This document shows, one piece after another, positions 30,458 through 39,148 of a DNA stretch of 50,690 nucleotides. How positions within the stretch are numbered: the stretch's first letter is position 1; each line of letters begins with the position of its first letter. A model generated the notes under the pieces. That model saw only the letters and a list, made by a program, of their open reading frames with translations, did no database searches and was not told the origin of the DNA. The stretch covers positions 1-50,690 of the forward strand of contig CACLEJ010000007.1 of assembly GCA_902605865.1 (NCBI GenBank), in the 5' to 3' direction. The stretch is from an uncultured Pelagibacteraceae bacterium (lineage in GTDB: Bacteria; Pseudomonadota; Alphaproteobacteria; Pelagibacterales; Pelagibacteraceae). Made by a program: the position numbers and the translations under genes.

Positions 30458-31824
30458 AGAATTACTTAAATATAATTATTGCTTATTCAATTATGTTAGG
30501 GTTAATAATTTTAGTGGGTATTTTTCAGTCTTGGTCTATTGCTTTGACAATTTTTAATTATTGTATGATTTCAGCTGTAATGACTATGGGTGCAAATATT
30601 CAATGGGGATATGCGGGTCTTATAAACTTTGGAATAATGGGCTACACAGCTCTAGGGGGTTTAGCAGTAGTACTTGTGTCTGTTGCTCCAGTTTCTGAAG
30701 CATGGAGTGTTGGAGGAGTAAATATGCTAATGAGTCTTTTGCTGATAGTTATAATGATATTTTCTATAAGATATGTTCTCAAAAACATAGAAAAATCAAA
30801 GAAAAGAAACTACTTAGTTGCAGGAATAATTATAGTTGGGCTTTTTCTTATCAAAATAATTTCAGGGCCAGCTATCGAATTAATAGAGGCTGTTGAGCCA
30901 GCTAAAACTGGTTTTTTAGGTGGTTTAGGAATGCCGGTTTTATTCTCTTGGATTGTTGGTGGTTTTTTTGCAGCTGGTTTAGCATTTATAGTTGGAAAAG
31001 TTGCATTAGGTTTAAGAGCAGATTATCTAGCCATAGCAACTTTATTAATAGCAGAAATAGTTGTTTCAATTATAAAACACGAGGATTGGTTAGCAAGGGG
31101 TGTAAAAAATGTTATAGGATTAAAGAGACCTGCTCCATATGAAATAGATTTACAAACATCCCCATGGTTTATAGACTTAGTTGAAAAATTTCACTCTACA
31201 AAATTATCATTAACCAACTCATTTACGGAAAGACAAGACCTTTTAAACCAATTGGTAATAGATGCGTCTTCAATTTATGTAAAACTTTGTTTTGCTGGGT
31301 TATATTTAGTAGTAGTTATTATTTTATTGTTAGTTACTCAAAAAGCACTTTATTCACCCTGGGGAAGAATGATGAGAGCCATAAGAGACAATGAAGAAGC
31401 GGCAAGTGCAATGGGAAAGAATGTTGTTAAACAGCATTTATTTATATTTATCTTAGGTTCAGCCATTGTTGGAATAGCGGGAGCAATGATGGTAACTAAT
31501 GATGGATTATTTACACCAGGAAGTTACCGACCTATGAGATATACATTTGTTATATGGGTGATGGTAATTGTAGGTGGAACAGGTAATAATTTTGGAGCAA
31601 TTCTTGGTGGTTTTGTAGTTTGGTTTTTATGGGTAGAAGCTGCACCAATTGCATTATTTTTTATAAATCTATTTACTGCACATCTTCCAGAAACAAATGA
31701 GATAAAAATTCATTTAATAAATAGTGCACCGTATTTTAGATTTTTATTAGTTGGAATAGGTCTTCTTTTAATAATGAGATTTCGACCTCAGGGCATAATT
31801 CCTGAAAAGATTATTAAACAATAA
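30454..31824 (+). CDS. Second importer: LivM-like permease with large insertion
   Basis: The 456-residue membrane subunit has the LivM features ANIQWGYAGLINFGIMGY, LRADYLAIATLLIAEIVVSI and the coupling loop MRAIRDNEEAASAMGKNVVKQH. It is roughly 100 residues longer than the first system's LivM (349); a soluble, charged insertion lies between helices at about residues 206-270, where a periplasmic loop is expected and could contact the binding protein (inference). Last permease gene of the set. Confidence 0.9.
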   Translation: MKNYLNIIIAYSIMLGLIILVGIFQSWSIALTIFNYCMISAVMTMGANIQWGYAGLINFGIMGYTALGGLAVVLVSVAPVSEAWSVGGVNMLMSLLLIVIMIFSIRYVLKNIEKSKKRNYLVAGIIIVGLFLIKIISGPAIELIEAVEPAKTGFLGGLGMPVLFSWIVGGFFAAGLAFIVGKVALGLRADYLAIATLLIAEIVVSIIKHEDWLARGVKNVIGLKRPAPYEIDLQTSPWFIDLVEKFHSTKLSLTNSFTERQDLLNQLVIDASSIYVKLCFAGLYLVVVIILLLVTQKALYSPWGRMMRAIRDNEEAASAMGKNVVKQHLFIFILGSAIVGIAGAMMVTNDGLFTPGSYRPMRYTFVIWVMVIVGGTGNNFGAILGGFVVWFLWVEAAPIALFFINLFTAHLPETNEIKIHLINSAPYFRFLLVGIGLLLIMRFRPQGIIPEKIIKQ

Positions 31825-31833
31825 TCTTGGAAA

Positions 31834-32442
31834 GTGAGCTATTTAATATTTGGTTTTCTTACAGGTCTTAGTTTAATCCTAGCAATTGGAGCACAAAATA
31901 TATTTGTAATTGAACAAGGTCTTAAAAAGAAACATGTATTTATTGTTTGCTTAATTTGTTCATTATCTGATTTTATACTTATTTTTTTAGGAATATTTCT
32001 ATTTCATCATTTCCAGAGTTTTTTTTCACCATTAATTGAACTCATATTAAATCTTCTCCTTCTTTTATTTTTAATAAATTTTATCTGGAGGAAATTAAAG
32101 TCGATTAATAATCAAATTTCGATTAATAAAAATTCTGATAGAAACACTTTTATCTCAACAATTTTTAAAACACTTGGTTTTACTTACTTAAATCCACATG
32201 TGTATTCAGATACGGTATTTTTTTTAGGTAATTTTTCTAAAGATTTTTTAATAACTCAAAAATACCTTTTTGGTATTGGAGCATCATTTTCATCATTTCT
32301 TTTCTTTTTTATACTAGGATATCTCTCAAAATTCTTATCTAATTATATAAGTAGTGAAAGACTATGGAAAACAATTAATTATTCTATAGTCCTCTTCATG
32401 TCCTTGCTATCAGTTTATGTTTTTATGAGTATTCTAAAATAA
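31834..32442 (+). CDS. LysE-family amino acid exporter
   Basis: The 202-residue permease of the LysE/ArgO type begins with LTGLSLILAIGAQNIFVIEQGLKKKHVFIVCLICSLSDFILI, where the GAQNxFV motif is diagnostic, and contains LGFTYLNPHVYSDTVFFLG. About six helices. GTG start 9 bases after LivM2, so it is probably in the same operon. It resembles true LysE/ArgO (basic amino acid export) more than the gene at 19.2 kb. Convergent with the binding-protein gene that follows. Confidence 0.88.
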   Translation: MSYLIFGFLTGLSLILAIGAQNIFVIEQGLKKKHVFIVCLICSLSDFILIFLGIFLFHHFQSFFSPLIELILNLLLLLFLINFIWRKLKSINNQISINKNSDRNTFISTIFKTLGFTYLNPHVYSDTVFFLGNFSKDFLITQKYLFGIGASFSSFLFFFILGYLSKFLSNYISSERLWKTINYSIVLFMSLLSVYVFMSILK

Positions 32443-32474
32443 AAAAAACTCCAGCAGCTTTCACCGCTGGAGTT
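32441..32474 (-). terminator. Rho-independent terminator between convergent lysE and binding-protein genes
   Basis: AACTCCAGC (32447-32455) and GCTGGAGTT (32466-32474) form a perfect 9-base stem with a 10-base loop. Read on the minus strand the hairpin is followed by a run of T (the A run at 32441-32448), an ideal terminator for the leftward binding-protein gene that ends 15 bases before it. It may also stop plus-strand transcription from the exporter gene, less efficiently. Confidence 0.88.
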
Positions 32475-32488
32475 AAATTTAACAAATA

Positions 32489-33679
32489 TTATCTTTGTTT
32501 TTTGTCTTTGAATTTTCCACCTTTAATTTCTTTTTCAATAAAGGCACCTGATGCTTCTCCAACATCAGTAAATTCAACACTAGATGCACCTTCGTAGTTA
32601 ACTGCTTTACCGCTAGCAAGTAAATCTAATGCTTTTTTTAATTCTCCTGGATATATTTTTTCTCCTGGAGCATTTGCAACTGACATTACATTTGCTTGAA
32701 CAGTAGCTCGATCAGCTTTACCACCTGCTTGCATAGCTAAAACTATTAATGCTGCTGCATCGTAAGACTCTGAAGTATAAGGTCCAGATGAATCAATTCC
32801 TGCTCCACCAGCTACACCTTTAAATATTGTAGCACCTTTACCCATTGATCCTGGCAAAGATCCAAATGATTTGTTTAGATCATTTCCGAATCTGTCAGTT
32901 AAAGAGTCACCGATCATTCCATCAGATAAAACAAATACGTCAAACGCACCTGAGTCTAATGAACCATCAATGATACTTCCGCCAGCTTGGTCTAAGTAAC
33001 CTAATACAGCTAAAGCATCGCCACCTGCTGCTGCCAATGTTGCAACTTCAGCACCGTAGTCTCCTTTACCTTCTTCATGAGCTGTAACAACTGTTACGTT
33101 TATTCCATGAGCTTTAACAGCTGCAACATATACATCTGCTAAACCTTTACCGTAGTCGTTGTTAGTGTGTGTAACTGCAATACTTTTTACTTTTCTATCT
33201 TTAGTAATATCTGCTAATACTTGACCACCTCTTGCGTCAGATGGAGCAGTTCTAAAGAAATATCCATTATCATTAAGATCAGTTAATCCTGGAGAAGTAG
33301 CTGATGGTGAAATCATAACTACACCATTTGGAACAGCAACGTTAGTTGCAATAGCTCCAGTTACACCAGAACAATCAGCACCCATAATTGCTACTACACC
33401 GCCAGATATTAAACCTTCTGCAGCAGCTGTTGCAGCAGCTGAGTCAACACAAGTTGAATCTGCTCTCTCAACAGAAATCTTCTTTCCTCCAAGTAATGAA
33501 CCTGAATCTGAAGCTTCTTTAAATGCAAGCTCTGCAGATGCAGCCATTGCTGGAGTTAGGGATTCAATAGGACCTGTAAATCCTAAAATAATTCCCATTT
33601 TAATGCCATGTCCATCTGAATATGCTTTAGTTGCAAAGCAAGAAACAAATACAAACATCGCTAATACTAGTTTTTTCAT
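32489..33679 (-). CDS. Branched-chain-type ABC transporter, periplasmic binding protein (second)
   Basis: The 396-residue type I binding protein has a signal peptide (MKKLVLAMFVFVSCFATKAYSDG, cleavage near residue 21) followed by IKMGIILGFTGPIESLTPAMAASAELAFKEA and VAIMGADCSGVTGAIATNVAVPNGVVMISPSATSPGL, the ligand-cleft region. The ribosome site GAGGGAAT is 4-5 bases before ATG. It is the only binding protein near the second G-F-H-M importer, towards which it converges, so I infer it supplies that permease. It also lies 73 bases downstream of the leftward catabolic operon and may be co-expressed with it. Ligand unknown. Confidence 0.9.
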   Translation of the reverse strand: MKKLVLAMFVFVSCFATKAYSDGHGIKMGIILGFTGPIESLTPAMAASAELAFKEASDSGSLLGGKKISVERADSTCVDSAAATAAAEGLISGGVVAIMGADCSGVTGAIATNVAVPNGVVMISPSATSPGLTDLNDNGYFFRTAPSDARGGQVLADITKDRKVKSIAVTHTNNDYGKGLADVYVAAVKAHGINVTVVTAHEEGKGDYGAEVATLAAAGGDALAVLGYLDQAGGSIIDGSLDSGAFDVFVLSDGMIGDSLTDRFGNDLNKSFGSLPGSMGKGATIFKGVAGGAGIDSSGPYTSESYDAAALIVLAMQAGGKADRATVQANVMSVANAPGEKIYPGELKKALDLLASGKAVNYEGASSVEFTDVGEASGAFIEKEIKGGKFKDKKQR

Positions 33680-33690
33680 ATATTCCCTCT

Positions 33691-33704
33691 AATTGTTAAC
33701 AATT
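33691..33704. promoter_or_regulatory. Perfect 14-base palindrome just upstream of the second binding-protein gene
   Basis: AATTGTTAACAATT is a perfect palindrome centred on GTTAAC. It lies directly upstream of the ribosome site (about 33681-33690) of the leftward binding-protein gene and overlaps the AT-rich region where a promoter start would lie (TATATAAAT just upstream). Position and symmetry suit an operator for a dimeric regulator. The AT-richness of the genome means chance palindromes are not rare. Confidence 0.35.
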
Positions 33705-33752
33705 TATATAAACAAAATTAAATCCTATTGATTTTAATTTTCAATGAGAAAA

Positions 33753-34610
33753 TTATCTCATTTTTTGGGCAAAAAACACTGAAGTAATAACAATTATTCC
33801 TCCAATGACTGTTATTATAGATGGAATTTCTCCAAAAATAAAAAAAGTAAGGATTAAACCAAATACAGGGAATAAAGCGTAGAATGGCAATACCATATCA
33901 AGAGGATAAAACTTATAAAGATAGAACATCATTAAATGTCCAAGCAAAGAAATAATTGCTCCTGCATATAAAACTGTGAACCAACTTCCTAAACTAATAT
34001 TTTTTATTGTTTGAAATGTATTTCCCTCAAATATTGCAGATAATATTATTAAAATTATAAATCCAGTAAAGCTCATTATAGTATTTGTAAATTTAACATC
34101 TAATTCTTTCAAATATCTCGAAAATACTTGGGATAGCCCATAGAAAAAAGCCATACCGCAAATAAGAAGTGACCCTATTATTTCCTCGACTACTTTAGGG
34201 TCGAATGCGAGTATGACAATACCAAAAAAAGATATCATAATTAATATCCATTTCTTATAACTTATTTTTTCATTTAAAAATATTGAGCTTAATATAATCC
34301 CAAAGGGAATTGAAAGTTGAGCACCTATTGTAATTGGTGCAAGTATACTTGATGCATTTATAGATAAATATAAAAACATATTTACTGCAACACCAAAACA
34401 TAATGAAAACCCAATCAAAGGAATAATATATTTTTTGTCTATACTTTGAATTTTAAAAAATGGAATTAAACAAATAAAAACAATAGCCATTCTTAATGAA
34501 CCAAAAAGAATTGGTGGAATAGTGTCGTTCAATCCAAGCTTACCAGTTGGATATGCACTTCCTAATAAAAATACAACAAATAAAATAAGTAAAGTATGTT
34601 TTGCAGACAA
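33753..34610 (-). CDS. EamA/DMT-family transporter
   Basis: The 285-residue, ten-helix permease has two EamA repeats. It starts at TTG (34610) just before the first helix, since the next Met is at about residue 41 and would delete helix one; LLGSAYPTGKLGL is the typical first-helix end. Three bases after the aldehyde dehydrogenase gene, so it belongs to the same leftward operon. It could import the substrate or export a by-product of the pathway; nothing in the sequence decides this. Confidence 0.88.
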   Translation of the reverse strand: MSAKHTLLILFVVFLLGSAYPTGKLGLNDTIPPILFGSLRMAIVFICLIPFFKIQSIDKKYIIPLIGFSLCFGVAVNMFLYLSINASSILAPITIGAQLSIPFGIILSSIFLNEKISYKKWILIMISFFGIVILAFDPKVVEEIIGSLLICGMAFFYGLSQVFSRYLKELDVKFTNTIMSFTGFIILIILSAIFEGNTFQTIKNISLGSWFTVLYAGAIISLLGHLMMFYLYKFYPLDMVLPFYALFPVFGLILTFFIFGEIPSIITVIGGIIVITSVFFAQKMR

Positions 34611-34613
34611 AAA

Positions 34614-36095
34614 TTATCTTATAGAGAAAGGATCTAAAGTTGGTTCATCAGATGTGTAATACCAAGTTGTCTTAACTCTAGTATAATCCTTTATTGAGTC
34701 CATTCCCGCTTCCTTTCCATATCCACTATCTTTAATTCCACCAAAAGGTGCTGAAGGAGAAATCAATCGATAAGTATTTACAAACGTTATACCTGCCCTA
34801 ATTGCATTAGAAACTCTTAGACCTCTAGAGAAGTCACTCGTATACACTCCAGAAGATAATCCATATTGATTATCGTTCATTTTCTCTATTACCTCATTTT
34901 CTGTATCAAATTTCATAACTGATAAAACTGGTCCAAAAAGCTCATTTTCTGCGGTTGGAAGATTGTGATTATCACATTCAATTATTGTGGGAGGAAAGTA
35001 GTATCCCTCATTTGAAAATGGATGCCTTTCACCACCGCATTTTATTTTTCCCCCCTGTTCAGCGGTTTTTTTTATGTTTTTTTCAATAATTTCTAACTGT
35101 TTATAATTACTCAAAGGTCCCATTTCTGTGTCTGGATCCATGGGAGCACCAATTTTTATTTTTTCAGCTCTTTTTGTGAGTTTATCAAGGAACTCATCGT
35201 AAATTCCTTTTTGAAGATATAGCCTTGAACCAGCAATACAACTCTGTCCGCTAGCTCCAAATATTCCTGCAGTAATTCCATTAACAGCATTTTCTTGATG
35301 AGCATCATCAAATACTGCAACAGGACTTTTTCCTCCAAGTTCTAAGCTTACTTCTGATAAATTTTCTGCAGAATTTCTAATAATATGTCTTGCAGTTTCG
35401 GGCCCTCCCGTAAAAGCAACTTTTTCAACTAAATTATGTGTAGTTAAAGCCTTTCCACATGGGTCTCCAAATCCTGTAATAACGTTAACTACTCCTTTAG
35501 GAATACCAGTTTCTTCAATCAGTTTTGCAAATTCAAACATTACTGCTGGTGCAAGTTCAGAGGATTTAATAACCACAGTATTTCCCATTGCTAAAGCAGG
35601 TGCAAGTTTTGTTGCTGTTAAAAACATTTGAGAATTCCATGGAACAATCGCAGCAATAACACCAATAGGTATTCTTGAAGTTATAGCTTGAATATTTGGT
35701 TTATCTATTGGTAGAACTGTACCTTCGACCTTGTCTGCCATACCTGCATAATAATCATAATACTCAGCAATATAATTTGCTTGTTTATTTGTTTCTCTAT
35801 AAAGTTTTCCAGTGTCTATAGTTTCAATTTTTCCAAGTAATTCTGCGTTATCTCTAAGCTTGTTTCCAATAGCTCTTAGAAACTTTGCTCTTTCACGCGG
35901 TAATATTTTAGGCCAATCTCCTTCAAAGGCTTTTTGAGCTGCTTGAACTGCTTTATCTACATCTGACGCACTTGCTTCAGGAACAATTGCCCATGGTTTA
36001 TTATCCTCTGGATTTAAAGTCTCAAAAGTTTTTTTAGCATCAGAGTCAACCCATTCTCCTCCTATAAACATTTTGTATTTTTTCAATTCAGGCAT
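34614..36095 (-). CDS. NAD(P)-dependent aldehyde dehydrogenase
   Basis: Oxidises an aldehyde to the acid. The 493-residue protein has all catalytic elements: N154 in VPWNSQ, K177 in VIKSSE, general base E252 in LELGGKSP, and nucleophile C286 in FGASGQSCIAGSR; the NAD-binding motif is GFGDPCGKAL/FTGGPETARHI. ELFGPVLSV and PFGGIKDSGYGKE are family signatures. The gene overlaps the upstream hydrolase gene by 8 bases. Family membership is certain; substrate is unknown but presumably an aldehyde made by the operon's monooxygenase, ThDP enzyme or hydrolase. Confidence 0.94.
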   Translation of the reverse strand: MPELKKYKMFIGGEWVDSDAKKTFETLNPEDNKPWAIVPEASASDVDKAVQAAQKAFEGDWPKILPRERAKFLRAIGNKLRDNAELLGKIETIDTGKLYRETNKQANYIAEYYDYYAGMADKVEGTVLPIDKPNIQAITSRIPIGVIAAIVPWNSQMFLTATKLAPALAMGNTVVIKSSELAPAVMFEFAKLIEETGIPKGVVNVITGFGDPCGKALTTHNLVEKVAFTGGPETARHIIRNSAENLSEVSLELGGKSPVAVFDDAHQENAVNGITAGIFGASGQSCIAGSRLYLQKGIYDEFLDKLTKRAEKIKIGAPMDPDTEMGPLSNYKQLEIIEKNIKKTAEQGGKIKCGGERHPFSNEGYYFPPTIIECDNHNLPTAENELFGPVLSVMKFDTENEVIEKMNDNQYGLSSGVYTSDFSRGLRVSNAIRAGITFVNTYRLISPSAPFGGIKDSGYGKEAGMDSIKDYTRVKTTWYYTSDEPTLDPFSIR

Positions 36096-36861
36096 TTTTA
36101 ATATGTTCTTTAATTGCTTTATTTACATCATAAGAGCATTCAATACTACACAGATGTTTACCTACAGGTATTATTTTTACTTCAGAATTTTTAATTTTTT
36201 TACTAAGATTATCAGTCATTTCTGGAGTTGAGCCGACATCGCCTTCTCCAGTCATCACAAGTGTTTTAACATTAATATTTTCAAATTTTTCGTTATCTTT
36301 GTGATTTACAAACAATGAGTAAACTTTAATAAAGTTATCCATATTATTATTTTTAAGAATTGTGATAATTTTATCTGAAATTAGAGGATTTTTTTCAATA
36401 AAATCCTTATTAAACCATCTTTTGAGTGCGTCTTTTGTCAGTTTTTGATCTTTTTTTGTCTGTTCAAACCTTTCATTTACTGTTTTTTGTTCATCATCAG
36501 ATCTATTAAATATTGAGCAAAGCAATGTAAGTGATTTTAATCTATCACTAAACCTCGTTGCAAAGTTTCTTGCAATCAATGAGCCTATTGAAAATCCAAC
36601 AAGGTGAATTTTATCAAATTTTAATTCATCAATTAGATCTATAATTTGATCTGAAAAATCATCAAAACTTATTTTTTCTTTATTTAAAGGTGTTCTACCA
36701 TGACCAAGAATATCATAAATTAAAACTGTATTATCAAATTCATTAATTTGTGGATCCCAAATATTATGATCAAGACCCACACCATGAATAAATACTATTG
36801 GAGTTCCTTGTTTTTGATTTAGTTTATAGAATGTAGCTTTAGAATCTGTTGCATTGATCAT
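36088..36861 (-). CDS. Alpha/beta hydrolase (enol-lactonase/esterase-like)
   Basis: The 257-residue hydrolase has oxyanion motif HGVGLDHNIW, nucleophile S91 in GFSIGS, acid D208 in TGEGDVGS and H236 in VGKHLCSIE. It resembles 3-oxoadipate enol-lactonase (PcaD) in layout, but no other beta-ketoadipate gene is nearby. It is a clear paralogue of the hydrolase at 49.8 kb: both share RSDE/D...RWF..DFIEKNP. It lies 2 bases after the DUF1185 gene in the leftward operon. Substrate unknown; an ester, lactone or carbon-carbon bond product of the flavin monooxygenase is plausible. Confidence 0.87.
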   Translation of the reverse strand: MINATDSKATFYKLNQKQGTPIVFIHGVGLDHNIWDPQINEFDNTVLIYDILGHGRTPLNKEKISFDDFSDQIIDLIDELKFDKIHLVGFSIGSLIARNFATRFSDRLKSLTLLCSIFNRSDDEQKTVNERFEQTKKDQKLTKDALKRWFNKDFIEKNPLISDKIITILKNNNMDNFIKVYSLFVNHKDNEKFENINVKTLVMTGEGDVGSTPEMTDNLSKKIKNSEVKIIPVGKHLCSIECSYDVNKAIKEHIKNA

Positions 36862-36863
36862 TA

Positions 36864-37451
36864 TTATTTTGGTTCAATGCCCATCTCCTTCATATCTTGG
36901 TACCTATCACCTGTCCTTGCATGAGCTCTACCTGTCGAGGCGCCACCGATTGCAATAACAATTTCATCATCAAATGGAGCATCATGAATTGTAAACTCAT
37001 GTGTAAGATAATATGGTCTTAAACCAGAGTCGGTTTTGTGCATCATTGGGATAGATATTTTTGATCCAGCTGGACCTCTTGTGTTTGTAAAACTTAAATA
37101 AGAAGTTCCTCCAACAGCATCTCTAAATTTATTACCAAATCTTAATGTATGAATAAATGCTGATGCATGCTCTATTTCTCCATTCAGTCCAACTACACCT
37201 GCTTTCCCATAAGCTAATATTTTTTCAGGAGAACCTATTTCTTTTATAAGTTCTGGAACCAATAAATCTCCAAGTTTAGGAGCTAGATCTAAAATAATGG
37301 GTTTTAAATCTTCTACAAAACCTTTTCCATCCCAAGGATTTTTAAAAACTGCAGCAACAGAAACCATCAAAACAGGTTCTTTAGCTTCTTTTCCACCTTC
37401 GATAAAAGTCTTATCTACAAATTTAGTAAACTTTCGTAATTCTAATTTCAT
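36864..37451 (-). CDS. DUF1185 / AA_synth family protein
   Basis: The 195-residue protein belongs to the family labelled amino acid synthesis (PF06684, formerly DUF1185). I recall that its first structures showed a Bacillus chorismate-mutase-like fold, and that the biochemical role remains open. Family-like stretches are VAAVFKNPWDGKGFVEDLKP, YGKAGVVGLNGEIEHASAFIH, GTSYLSFTNTRGPAGSKISIPMMHK and the terminal GGASTGRAHARTGDRYQDM. No signal peptide or membrane segment. It overlaps the ThDP enzyme gene by 4 bases, so its role is tied to that operon. Confidence 0.85.
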   Translation of the reverse strand: MKLELRKFTKFVDKTFIEGGKEAKEPVLMVSVAAVFKNPWDGKGFVEDLKPIILDLAPKLGDLLVPELIKEIGSPEKILAYGKAGVVGLNGEIEHASAFIHTLRFGNKFRDAVGGTSYLSFTNTRGPAGSKISIPMMHKTDSGLRPYYLTHEFTIHDAPFDDEIVIAIGGASTGRAHARTGDRYQDMKEMGIEPK

Positions 37452-39148
37452 TTTTTAATTCTATGTGTAAAGCTATCTCTCCTAAAACTGTATAACGCTT
37501 TTGGATCTACATCAACATCTATAACAACTGGTTTATTTACTTTTAATGCACTTTTTACTGCCTCATTAACTTCTGATAATTTTTTAACTTTAATTCCTTT
37601 AGCACCGTATAGTTTCGCAACCTCATCAAAAGGAGGACTTTGAATATCAGCTCCTAAATATCTTTCACCATAGAAATCTTTTTGATAAGCTTTTTCTGCT
37701 CCCCAACTCTTATTATTCATTACAATTGTAATTGTGTTAATGCCATGCTCTACAGCAGTACTTAATTCAGAAATAGTCATTCCAAATCCACCATCACCCA
37801 TTAAACTAACAACTGTTTTATTAGGTTTTGCAACCTTTATTCCCAAACCACATGCAAATGAGAAGCCTACTAAACCAAAATCAAGGGGTGTGAAAAGGGA
37901 AGGAGGATTGTAATATTCTAAAGCATCTGTTGCTTGAAGGCAAAGTGTTCCAGCATCAAGTGTTATTGCAGTATTTTTTGGTAGTACTTTTCTTAATTCT
38001 CTGAATAGACCATTTGGTTGGATTGGAAAATTTTTTGACTTTATATTATCTCTATCTTTAAGAAATTTTGATCTCTCTAATAAAAAGCTATTTGTCCATT
38101 CTTTGTAATTGTAAATTTTCTTTTGTTTTTTTAATTCAGCTAAAATTTGATTTGTCACAAGTGCAGCATCGCCATGAATACCTACATTAACTGGAAAGTA
38201 TCTTCCTATCATTGTTTTTTCTAACTCAATTTGTACAATTTTCGCATTTTTATTTATATTGTCATACGAATAGAAAGTAGAATTGAAACCAAGTCTTGTA
38301 CCAATTGCAATAATTAGCTCTGCTTCTTTGACTAATCTTGATGCAACAATATTTCCTCTAGGTCCCATTTGTCCAGCATTTAACTTATGACTGAAGGGAA
38401 TTGCATCTCCATGTCCTGCTGCAGTTACAATTGGAATATTTAAAAATTCAGCAAGCTTTGTTACAGACTTAAATTTTGAATTATATTTTATTCCTCCTCC
38501 AGCAACAATTACTGTTTTTTTTGAGTTGAGAATAAGTTTTATAGTTCTATCAATTGAATTCTTTTTACTTTTTAAGTCACTTTCAGCTCTATAGGATTTT
38601 TTATTTTCATTAATCTTAAACTTTGAAGTATCAGAAAGAACATTTCTTGGAAGGTTTATACAAACTGGTCCTCTGCGTGGTGACATTGCAAGATTAAAAG
38701 CATCTTTAAAGGCCGTTGGTATATGACTTGCCTTTTTTACTGTCCATGTTTTTTTTGTTATAGGATCAAAAAGTGATTGTTGATCAAGTCCTTGGAAGGC
38801 GTCCTCCATCTTATCTTTAGTAGAATATAAACCTGCAATAGATACTACAGGAGAAAATGCTGCTTTTGCTTGCGCTATGCCCGTAACGAGATTAGTTGCT
38901 CCTGGACCGTTTTGACCGGCAATTATTACACCTGGTTGATTAGAAGCTCTTGCATATCCATCCGCCATATGCGTTCCAGTTCTTTCGTCTCTCACACCTA
39001 TAAATTTAATTTTTTTTTCATGATATAACGCATCAAACATTTCCATGGTTGCTGAACCAATTAGACCAAAGACGTGTTTAACTTTTTCTTTTTTTAGTGA
39101 TTTCACTGCCGCTTGACCACCGGTCAAGGTATTCTTGGATTTAATCAC
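37448..39148 (-). CDS. ThDP-dependent enzyme (acetolactate synthase / sulfoacetaldehyde acetyltransferase-like)
   Basis: The 566-residue, three-domain ThDP enzyme has catalytic E55 in VRDERTGTHMADGYA, the substrate-loop AGQNGPGATNLVTGIAQA, and the metal/ThDP motif GDGGFGM (about 451-457) followed by NNKSWG. The N-terminal FGLIGSATMEMFDAL is reminiscent of sulfoacetaldehyde acetyltransferase (Xsc, FGIIGSAMMP), but the operon lacks a phosphotransacetylase gene, and acetolactate-synthase or carboligase/decarboxylase roles remain open. Starts with GTG (GTGA overlap with the monooxygenase gene). Confidence 0.86.
   Translation of the reverse strand: MIKSKNTLTGGQAAVKSLKKEKVKHVFGLIGSATMEMFDALYHEKKIKFIGVRDERTGTHMADGYARASNQPGVIIAGQNGPGATNLVTGIAQAKAAFSPVVSIAGLYSTKDKMEDAFQGLDQQSLFDPITKKTWTVKKASHIPTAFKDAFNLAMSPRRGPVCINLPRNVLSDTSKFKINENKKSYRAESDLKSKKNSIDRTIKLILNSKKTVIVAGGGIKYNSKFKSVTKLAEFLNIPIVTAAGHGDAIPFSHKLNAGQMGPRGNIVASRLVKEAELIIAIGTRLGFNSTFYSYDNINKNAKIVQIELEKTMIGRYFPVNVGIHGDAALVTNQILAELKKQKKIYNYKEWTNSFLLERSKFLKDRDNIKSKNFPIQPNGLFRELRKVLPKNTAITLDAGTLCLQATDALEYYNPPSLFTPLDFGLVGFSFACGLGIKVAKPNKTVVSLMGDGGFGMTISELSTAVEHGINTITIVMNNKSWGAEKAYQKDFYGERYLGADIQSPPFDEVAKLYGAKGIKVKKLSEVNEAVKSALKVNKPVVIDVDVDPKALYSFRRDSFTHRIKK

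Noticed and set aside
37448..39148. Calling the ThDP enzyme sulfoacetaldehyde acetyltransferase (Xsc)
   Set aside because: Only the N-terminal stretch is suggestive, and no phosphotransacetylase or sulfonate transport gene is nearby, so a specific name is not supported.
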